Shown here: one piece after another, positions 14,184 through 19,811 of the stretch
Layout: the number at the start of each line of letters is the position of its first letter
How positions within the stretch are numbered: position 1 is the stretch's first letter
Made by a program: the position numbers and the translations under genes
Notes under the pieces: generated by a model
Database searches by the model: none
Seen by the model: only the letters and a program-made list of their open reading frames with translations
What the model was told of the DNA's origin: nothing
Source: UBA10427 sp003500135
Lineage (GTDB): Bacteria; Bacteroidota; Bacteroidia; Cytophagales; Cyclobacteriaceae
Assembly (NCBI GenBank): GCA_963966275.1
Contig: CAWZYQ010000065.1
Coordinates: 1 to 19,811 of the forward strand
Length of the DNA stretch: 19,811 nucleotides
Direction of reading: 5' to 3'

Positions 14184-15375
14184 AATCATCTGGTTGCTGA
14201 TATGCAACGCGTTGATAGCCAATGCACAAAAGCCTTTGTCGTTGAATGAAGCTTTGGAAATCGCCTATGAAAACAATGCAGCTATCCAATCGGCATATTA
14301 TGAAGTGGAAGCTTCAAGGAGTTTATCAAAAACCGGTTTTGACCTCAATAAGACACAGGTTTATTTTCAGGCGGAAGAAAGAAGCAGGGAGCTGCCGGGT
14401 ATTGCTTCCCTGGGTTTCAGCCAGCGGATCTCTTATCCGGGTCGGTACATCCATCAGAAAAATCTTCTTGACCTGAATCTTGACATCACAGAAGAGCAGC
14501 TTGCTCTTCAAAAGAGGACAGTCGCCCAGAAGACGGCTTCGAGCTACTACCGCTTAAAGTTTTTACAATCCCAGCAAAAGCTGATGATGGCAATCGACAG
14601 CCTGCTACGCAATATGCGTGAGATATCAAACGAACGCTACGAGGCGGGCGAAACAGGTAGGGCTGAGTTGGTCAATGCAAGGGCTTTGAGCATGGAATTT
14701 AATGCACGCCTACAACGGTTGCGGGAAGATATACGGATTGAAGAAAAATTGTTCAATAGCTTTTTGCAGGCTGAAGATAGTTTTACGGTGGAACAGGCGC
14801 CAATAGAGCGGCTGGAAGTAGCCTATGATCAGATTGCCAATTGGCAGGAGGCTCACCCGAACGGCCGTATTTTCAGCTATCTCCAGCAGTCTTCAGAACG
14901 CAATGTGCAATACCGTCGTTCGTTCCTTTTTCCCGATCTCAATGTTCAATACTTTATGCAGGAGGTAGATGGTCAATCCGGTTTTTATGGGTTTAACGTC
15001 GGTTTGTACATACCGCTATGGTTCAAACCACAGGCAAAAGCGCTACAGGCTGCACAGTACCGACGGCAAGTGGTCTCGAAAGAAGTACATAATAACCAGG
15101 TAGGAATAGAAAGTGGCCTGGCGGCGCTGCAAACCGAACTGGTAAAGAATGAGAACCTACTGGAATACTATGAAGACCAGGGATTGGATGTGGCACAGGA
15201 ACTGGCAGAAATTGCCCAACTGGAATACGAAGCAGGTAATATGAATTACATGGAATACCTGCAAAGCATACGACAGGCTTTTGAAATGGAGATCAACTAT
15301 CTCAATGCACTGAACAACTACAATCAAACCGTTATCCGAATTAATTACTGGACTTATGAAAGCATTAGCAATTAA
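14173..15375 (+). CDS. TolC-like outer membrane factor of the metal-efflux system
   Basis: The protein has 400 residues from the chosen ATG at 14173, which overlaps the pump gene by 11 bp. An upstream in-frame ATG (14086) would add 29 residues lacking any signal character. The signal peptide MRNKIIWLLICNALIANA is followed by Q. The mature part starts with the family's LSLNEALEIAYENNAAIQSA and has two long alpha-helical repeats. GETGRAELVNARALSME lies at the end of the first half and LEYEAGNMNYMEYLQSI at the end of the second; these are the typical paired motifs of outer membrane efflux proteins. It should form the exit channel of the tripartite pump. The adaptor gene begins before its stop codon. 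Confidence 0.9.
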   Translation: MRNKIIWLLICNALIANAQKPLSLNEALEIAYENNAAIQSAYYEVEASRSLSKTGFDLNKTQVYFQAEERSRELPGIASLGFSQRISYPGRYIHQKNLLDLNLDITEEQLALQKRTVAQKTASSYYRLKFLQSQQKLMMAIDSLLRNMREISNERYEAGETGRAELVNARALSMEFNARLQRLREDIRIEEKLFNSFLQAEDSFTVEQAPIERLEVAYDQIANWQEAHPNGRIFSYLQQSSERNVQYRRSFLFPDLNVQYFMQEVDGQSGFYGFNVGLYIPLWFKPQAKALQAAQYRRQVVSKEVHNNQVGIESGLAALQTELVKNENLLEYYEDQGLDVAQELAEIAQLEYEAGNMNYMEYLQSIRQAFEMEINYLNALNNYNQTVIRINYWTYESISN

Positions 15376-16528
15376 ATACATATTCCCTCTGCTGTTCCTG
15401 TTTTTATGGTCATGCAAAAATGAAGAGCGTGCACAGGAAGGCCAACATCATCAAGATGAAGAACAGCTCTTTATTTCTAAAGAGCAGGCAGATTATATCG
15501 GCCTGGAAACCAAAGTGGTAAAGCATGACACGGTGTACCAGAAAATCAGTGTCATTGGTGAGATAGGTGTGCCACCACAGGGAAACGTCACCATTTCTGC
15601 CATTGCCAATCTTCAGATATTGAGTATTAAAAAACTAGTAGGCGATCAAGTCAGGGCAGAAGAAGTGATTGCCTATGCCACGAGTCCGATGATCATGCAG
15701 TGGCAACGGGACTATTTATCTATTCAGGAGACGCTGGAATTGGCTCAAAAAGAACTGGAAAGACAATCGACGCTGAATGAACAGCGAATTAATGCCCGGA
15801 AAAATTATGAGCAGGCCCTGACCAGCGTTCAGAAGGCAAAAGCTGAATTAGATGAATCGCGAAGCCGGTTGAAGATGATTGGCATCAATCCCGACGAACT
15901 CGACGATGGAGAGCTATATGAAAGGATCCCTGTTAAATCGCCGATATCAGGCAAAATATCAGGGATTTATGTAAAACGAAGTCAGTTTATAAGAGAAGGT
16001 AGTCCGGTATTTGGCATTGTGAATACACACCATTTGCATGCAGAATTGAAAGTGTTTGAAAAAGGTCTTAATAAGGTGCGTGAAGGTCAGCAGGTATTGA
16101 TCAATGTCCCTTCAATCGGACAGTCCTTCAAAGGGCATATATTTCTGGTGTCCAATACGTTGGACACAGAAGGCGCCTTTGCAGAAGTCCACGCTCATTT
16201 TGATGATGAGGAATCGTTGGAAGCCAATAACCTGAAAGTGGGGCAAATGCTGGAAGCTACCATCTTCACCAACTCTTACCAGGCTTATCAGGTACCGCAA
16301 TCTTCTGTTTTCATGATCGATGACCAATATTTCGTATTTAAAAAAACAGGGGAGGCTGACAATGGCTACACTTTTGAACCCATACCTGTTAAAAGAGGAG
16401 ACGAAGAGGGCAGCAAAGTGAATATTGAACTATTGACATCGGAACGGGGCGCCCCTTTTGATCTGGTTACAAAGGGAGCTTACTTTTTAGCGTCAATGAT
16501 TTCGGAAGGTGGAGGGCATCATAATTAA
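15356..16528 (+). CDS. CusB/CzcB-like periplasmic adaptor (membrane fusion protein), lipoprotein
   Basis: The protein has 390 residues and overlaps the outer membrane factor gene by 20 bp. It has a lipoprotein signal, LLFLFLWSC, with lipidated Cys20, followed by a His/Glu-rich stretch (EEQ-type, including GQHHQDEE). The order of domains is typical: a membrane-proximal beta segment (VIGEIGVPPQGNVTISAIA), the lipoyl half with GDQVRAEEVIAYATSP, a coiled-coil hairpin at about 118-175, the second lipoyl half IPVKSPISGKISGIYVKRSQ, a beta-barrel region and the C-terminal YQVPQSSVFMIDDQYFVFKK. The last residues are GGGHHN, a His-ended tail that may bind metal. It links pump and exit channel. The order pump, channel, adaptor is common in Bacteroidota. 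Confidence 0.92.
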   Translation: MKALAIKYIFPLLFLFLWSCKNEERAQEGQHHQDEEQLFISKEQADYIGLETKVVKHDTVYQKISVIGEIGVPPQGNVTISAIANLQILSIKKLVGDQVRAEEVIAYATSPMIMQWQRDYLSIQETLELAQKELERQSTLNEQRINARKNYEQALTSVQKAKAELDESRSRLKMIGINPDELDDGELYERIPVKSPISGKISGIYVKRSQFIREGSPVFGIVNTHHLHAELKVFEKGLNKVREGQQVLINVPSIGQSFKGHIFLVSNTLDTEGAFAEVHAHFDDEESLEANNLKVGQMLEATIFTNSYQAYQVPQSSVFMIDDQYFVFKKTGEADNGYTFEPIPVKRGDEEGSKVNIELLTSERGAPFDLVTKGAYFLASMISEGGGHHN

Positions 16529-16614
16529 GCGCTTTAAAAACATCTGTTGTTCACTTTTGTTCATATTCTCAATGCACTTTCTTAACTTGCAGGTTTTTAA
16601 ACAAAGGCTAAAAA

Positions 16615-17166
16615 ATGATCTATCCTATAGTAGCGTATGGGCATCCCGTGCTGAAGAAAAGGGCTAAGAATATTGAAAAAGGCGAAATAGACGTACTACA
16701 ACTCGCGGAGGACATGTTCGAAACCATGCATGCCGCCTCGGGTATTGGGCTGGCAGCTCCTCAAATTGGTAAAAGCATTCGCATGTTCATCGTAGATAGC
16801 TCACCCATGGAAGAAGAAGACCTGATGGACTTCAAAAAAGTTTTTATCAATCCAGAGATCATTGAGGAAGAAGGTGAAGAGTGGGCTTTTGAAGAGGGCT
16901 GTCTCAGTATTCCTACGATCCGCGAAGATGTAAACCGGAATGGGAAACTGCGCATCCGTTATTTTGATGAAAACTGGGAAGAAAAAGAGGAAGAGTTTGA
17001 CGGGCTGAAAGCGAGGATCATTCAACACGAGTACGACCATATTGAAGGTATCTTGTTTACCGATCATTTGTCGGCCTTCAAAAAAAGGCTACTCAAAGGT
17101 AAGCTCTCCAATATTAGCAAAGGTAATGTGAAAGTTGACTACCGAATGACCTTTCCAAATCGCTGA
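16615..17166 (+). CDS. def: Peptide deformylase
   Basis: The protein has 183 residues and removes the formyl group from the N-terminal Met of nascent proteins. All three signature motifs are intact: GIGLAAPQIG (43-52), EEGCLSIP (93-100) with metal ligand Cys96, and QHEYDHIEG (137-145) with ligands His138 and His142 and catalytic Glu139. The length and acidic insert (PMEEEDLMDFKK) fit Bacteroidota enzymes. It follows the efflux operon after 86 bp with no clear terminator, so read-through is possible. The stop TGA overlaps the start ATG of the next gene by one base (TGATG), implying translational coupling. Confidence 0.97.
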   Translation: MIYPIVAYGHPVLKKRAKNIEKGEIDVLQLAEDMFETMHAASGIGLAAPQIGKSIRMFIVDSSPMEEEDLMDFKKVFINPEIIEEEGEEWAFEEGCLSIPTIREDVNRNGKLRIRYFDENWEEKEEEFDGLKARIIQHEYDHIEGILFTDHLSAFKKRLLKGKLSNISKGNVKVDYRMTFPNR

Positions 17167-17963
17167 TGCAGGATACGCTGACCATAGCGCTGCTGCAATC
17201 CGATATCCACTGGCATCAGATCGACGCGAACCTGGCCATGTTTGAAGAACAAATATGGTCGCTGGAGGAGCAGCAGGACCTGATCGTACTGCCCGAAATG
17301 TTCAATAGCGGCTTTACTATGGCTTCCGATGAAATGTCGGAAGTGATGAACAGCAAGACTTTTCGTTGGCTGAAACAGCAGGCGGAGCAGGCCAAAGCGG
17401 TGATCACCGGCAGTCTGATCATCAGGGAAGGCAGGAAACATTTCAATCGACTGGTCTGGATGCGTCCCGATGGTTCTTACGAGATTTACGATAAGAAGCA
17501 CCTGTTCCGTATGGTGGGTGAGGATAAACATTTCACGGCCGGTAACGCCAAAATAATTGTCGAAGTGAAGGGTTGGAAGGTCTGTCCCCTGATATGCTAT
17601 GACCTTCGTTTTCCGGTTTGGAGCAAAAACCGTTATGATCGCGAAGCCAACGCGCTGGACTATGACGTGCTGCTTTACCTGGCCAATTGGCCTGAACCGC
17701 GGGTGAGTGCATGGAATTGCTTGCTTCAGGCCAGGGCAATTGAGAACCATGCCTACTGTGTGGGGCTCAATCGAATTGGCATGGATGGGCACGAGTTGCC
17801 ATACAACGGGCAATCGGCGATTTATGATCCAAAGGGGCAGGAACTGCTCCATATGAGTGATGTGGAGTCGGCTAGAACCTTCACCCTGAAATCCGAACCA
17901 CTTAAGCGCTATCGCGAAAAATTCCCGGCCTACCTCGACGAAGAAGATTTTACCATTCTGTAA
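17166..17963 (+). CDS. Nitrilase-superfamily amidohydrolase, omega-amidase (YafV/Nit2-like)
   Basis: The protein has 265 residues and the Glu-Lys-Cys catalytic triad of the nitrilase superfamily: Glu44 in LIVLPEMFNSGF, Lys110 in YDKKHLF and Cys144 in PLICYDLRFPVW. The FNSGF after the catalytic Glu and the CYDLRFPVW motif are those of YafV-type omega-amidases, which hydrolyse alpha-ketoglutaramate or alpha-ketosuccinamate, by-products of glutamine and asparagine transamination, and so act in metabolite repair. The C-terminus has the usual NRIGMDG and YNGQSAIYDPKG segments. The ATG overlaps the deformylase stop by one base, so expression is coupled. Substrate is assigned from motif similarity only. 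Confidence 0.92.
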   Translation: MQDTLTIALLQSDIHWHQIDANLAMFEEQIWSLEEQQDLIVLPEMFNSGFTMASDEMSEVMNSKTFRWLKQQAEQAKAVITGSLIIREGRKHFNRLVWMRPDGSYEIYDKKHLFRMVGEDKHFTAGNAKIIVEVKGWKVCPLICYDLRFPVWSKNRYDREANALDYDVLLYLANWPEPRVSAWNCLLQARAIENHAYCVGLNRIGMDGHELPYNGQSAIYDPKGQELLHMSDVESARTFTLKSEPLKRYREKFPAYLDEEDFTIL

Positions 17964-17980
17964 TTGCGCCGCGAACCAGT

Positions 17981-18017
17981 TGTTTTCAGGTCTTTCGCCG
18001 AGAAATGCTATTTTTGA
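17981..18017 (+). promoter_or_regulatory. Candidate Bacteroidota-type promoter for the peptide transporter
   Basis: TATTTTTG (18010-18017) matches the -7 consensus TAnnTTTG exactly and ends 19 bases before the ATG at 18037. A T-rich TTGTTTTC (17981-17988) lies 21 bases upstream, in the -33 position. The transporter can therefore be transcribed independently of def. Confidence 0.45.
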
Positions 18018-18036
18018 GGTTTACTAAAACGCAGCT

Positions 18037-19389
18037 ATGTCTAAAGATACCCTGTGGGGCCACCCTAAAGGCCTGTATATCCTGTTTTTTACTGAAATGT
18101 GGGAGCGCTTCTCATTTTATGGGATGCGCGCCATACTGGCGCTTTACCTCACGGCCAAAAGCCGCGAAACCGACAATCCCGGACTTGGCTGGGACGATGC
18201 CTCTGCCTTAGAGCTGTACGGCTGGTATACCATGATGGTGTATGTAATGTCGGTACCCGGTGGATTACTGGCCGATCGTTTGCTGGGGCAGAAAAAGTCG
18301 GTATTACTCGGAGGATTTTTATTATGCGTCGGTCACCTTATCCTCGCTTATGATGCTTTGTGGGCTTTTTATACCGGGCTGGTGTTTATCGTTTTGGGTG
18401 TTGGAGCGCTCAAACCCAATATTTCCTCCATGGTGGGTGGTCTTTACCGTACGGGAGACCCAAGAAGGGACACGGCTTTCACGATATTTTATATTGGCAT
18501 TAACATTGGGGCCTTCTCAGCGCCACTTTTGGTCGGTTATCTGGGGGAGGTGATCAACTGGCACTACGGCTTCGGCCTGGCAGGAATCGGTATGGCCCTG
18601 GGGCAAGTCGTATATCTATTTGGTCAAAAACACCTAAAAGATGTAGGTAATTTTATTCCTCATCAACTGAAGCCGGGTACCAACGAAAGGGTAAAGCTGA
18701 CGAAGGTGGAAAAAGACCGGCTGATCGTTATGTTCATTTCATTTGCCGTAGTCATTGTGTTTTGGGGGGCCTACGAACAGGCCGGTGGATTGATGAACCT
18801 CTATGCCAAAGAAAAAATTGACCGTGAAGTGATGGGTTTTACTGTTCCCGCTAGCTTTTTACAGTCGCTGCATGCCTTTTTTGTGATCCTGATCGGAGGG
18901 CCTATGGCCTATTTCTGGGTGTGGTGGCGCCAGCGTGGCAAAGAATCTTCTTCTTTATTTAAAATGGGACTGGGAACGATCATTACCGGAACAGGCTTCG
19001 TTTTATTGGCCGGCGCCGCATTGGAAACAATGGAAACAGCGGATGGAAAAGCAGCCATCTGGTGGATGTTTGGCGCTTACCTGCTGCATGTAGTTGGTGA
19101 GCTCAGCATATCTCCGGTAGCCCTTTCTTTTATCACCAAGCTTTCACCTGCCAAATATGTTTCATTCATGATGGGCGCTTATTTTCTGGTCACCGGTTTG
19201 GGAAATAAACTGGCCGGACTGGTAGGTGAAGCAGCTCAGGAAGCCGGTGAGCTGACAATATTTATCAGTGTATTTGCCTTCTGCGCCTTATTCGGCCTGT
19301 TGTTGATCATATTTGTGAAAAAGCTCAAAAAGCTTACCCATGGCGCCGATGATGTAAGGGATGAAAAAGCAGTGGTAGAGCCGGAGTAA
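18037..19389 (+). CDS. POT-family proton-coupled oligopeptide transporter (MFS)
   Basis: The protein has 450 residues with 12 or more membrane segments. The TM1 ExxER proton-coupling motif is intact (FTEMWERFSFYGMRAILALY, with Glu20, Glu23 and Arg24). The PTR2 signature FTIFYIGINIGAFSAPLLVG is present, as is the later family segment ELSISPVALSFITKLSPAKY. Members import di- and tripeptides with protons across the inner membrane. The length is slightly shorter than the commonest bacterial members but no domain is missing. It ends 7 bp from the convergent HEPN pseudogene, with no terminator between them. Confidence 0.94.
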   Translation: MSKDTLWGHPKGLYILFFTEMWERFSFYGMRAILALYLTAKSRETDNPGLGWDDASALELYGWYTMMVYVMSVPGGLLADRLLGQKKSVLLGGFLLCVGHLILAYDALWAFYTGLVFIVLGVGALKPNISSMVGGLYRTGDPRRDTAFTIFYIGINIGAFSAPLLVGYLGEVINWHYGFGLAGIGMALGQVVYLFGQKHLKDVGNFIPHQLKPGTNERVKLTKVEKDRLIVMFISFAVVIVFWGAYEQAGGLMNLYAKEKIDREVMGFTVPASFLQSLHAFFVILIGGPMAYFWVWWRQRGKESSSLFKMGLGTIITGTGFVLLAGAALETMETADGKAAIWWMFGAYLLHVVGELSISPVALSFITKLSPAKYVSFMMGAYFLVTGLGNKLAGLVGEAAQEAGELTIFISVFAFCALFGLLLIIFVKKLKKLTHGADDVRDEKAVVEPE

Positions 19390-19396
19390 AGATGTA

Positions 19397-19789
19397 TTAA
19401 ATATTAATTAGTTTTTGAATTTCTTCAAGGAACTCTCTTGTATCTTTAATAAGTGGTAAGGTTGACTCTTTATCATAATCGTATAAATCACCATAATCCC
19501 CTTTTTGTCTCATGTCGAATAATTTGGAGAAGTGTTTCCCGAATTTTATTGGAAGAAGCCCATTTTTTATGAAATGGAGACTAAACTGCGTAATACTGCC
19601 GTCATGAGTGTGTGTCGTGATATTGTTTTTAAGAAGTAAAGCAGTGACGGCATAAAAACAAGCATAGTAAAGCCTGTTAATAGTCGCGTTCCACCTTTAA
19701 CTTTTCGCTAATAGTTCAGCGTCTTGAAAAGCCTCTTCTGCTTTTTGGAAACGATATTTAATATAATCATTCCTATTTCCAATATTCAT
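19397..19789 (-). pseudogene. HEPN-domain protein gene with an in-frame stop
   Basis: This minus-strand frame has 131 codons and one internal stop. It starts ATG at 19789 and reads MNIGNRNDYIKYRFQKAEEA then FQDAELLAKS, followed by TAA at codon 31 (19697-19699). In the same frame it continues RWNATINRLYYACFYAVTAL, THTHDGSITQFSLHFIKNGL and, at the end, REFLEEIQKLINI before TAA at 19397-19399. The INRLYYACFYAVTAL core and the THTHDG...LHFIK segment are typical of HEPN proteins paired with MNT nucleotidyltransferases, where HEPN is usually the toxin. The two parts are collinear and need no frameshift, so a single nonsense change inactivated the gene, or there is a sequencing error. The 422 bp after 19389 hold only this and its partner's end. 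Confidence 0.72.
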
Positions 19790-19811
19790 AGTTGAATACC
19801 TTCTTCAGAAA
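19786..19811 (-). CDS. Possible 3' end of an MNT-type nucleotidyltransferase gene (partial)
   Basis: On the minus strand the last bases of the window read S-E-E-G-I-Q-L then TGA at 19788-19786. This stop overlaps the ATG of the HEPN frame as ATGA, the classic coupled arrangement. An EEG-I/V-x-L ending is common in MNT-domain antitoxins that precede HEPN genes. Only seven codons are visible, so the identification rests mainly on context. A competing frame, ending VFNYEYWK then TAG, is also open. Confidence 0.35.

Noticed and set aside
16529..16614. Terminator or strong promoter between the efflux operon and def
   Set aside because: Only a weak palindrome (TTAAGCGCTTTAA) and a poor -7 match (TAACTTGC) are present; neither is convincing.
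17139..17852. 237-codon open frame on the minus strand opposite the nitrilase gene
   Set aside because: It is a shadow of the omega-amidase gene, whose catalytic motifs are intact on the plus strand. The antisense protein shows no family pattern.
1..19811. CRISPR array
   Set aside because: No regularly spaced identical repeats of 25-40 bp with unique spacers were seen; the 20-bp array at 3261-3340 has no spacers and its units are imperfect.

Overview
The window looks like a chromosomal segment of a Bacteroidota bacterium, probably in the Cytophagales range (inference). Supporting points are the lipoprotein signal peptides, two DUF4252 proteins, a membrane-anchored LytTR regulator, an ECF sigma factor with a short one-TM partner, an RND operon with a lipoprotein adaptor, and upstream boxes matching the Bacteroidota -7 consensus TAnnTTTG rather than E. 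coli -10 boxes. Most genes are ordinary. The unusual material is a chimeric gene, a foldback mobile element inside a broken gene, a periodic repeat array upstream of an acyltransferase, and a decayed HEPN/MNT pair at the right edge.

Layout. 1-53 is the 3' part of tRNA-Glu(UUC), followed by a terminator. 232-1935 (+) encodes a lipoprotein amidohydrolase with its own terminator. 2054-3220 and 3342-4187 (both -) encode a membrane acyltransferase and a LytTR regulator, separated by an array of 20-bp repeats. 4295-5092 (+) is an in-frame fusion of an AraC-family sensor domain to the C-terminal domain of an acyl-CoA dehydrogenase. 5191-5919 (+) encodes an outer-membrane beta-barrel protein. 5926-6515 (-) is a pseudogene for a small exported ABM/NIPSNAP-like protein, broken by a 175-bp palindromic MITE-like element with a 5-bp target duplication and, separately, by a one-base frameshift.

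6570-10403 (-) is a tight six-gene cluster: ECF sigma factor, membrane-anchored partner, two tandem DUF4252 exported proteins, ABC ATPase and ABC-2 permease. It probably forms one envelope-related stress or export operon. 10629-16528 (+) is a heavy-metal efflux operon: a small exported His-rich protein, a CusA/CzcA-type RND pump, a TolC-like outer membrane factor and a CusB-like adaptor, with overlapping or closely spaced reading frames. It is divergent from the sigma operon across a 225-bp region. 16615-17963 (+) holds peptide deformylase translationally coupled to an omega-amidase-like nitrilase, followed by a POT-family peptide transporter (18037-19389). The last 400 bp (-) hold a HEPN-domain gene with an in-frame stop and what may be the end of its MNT nucleotidyltransferase partner.

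All calls come from reading the sequence; no database search was run.
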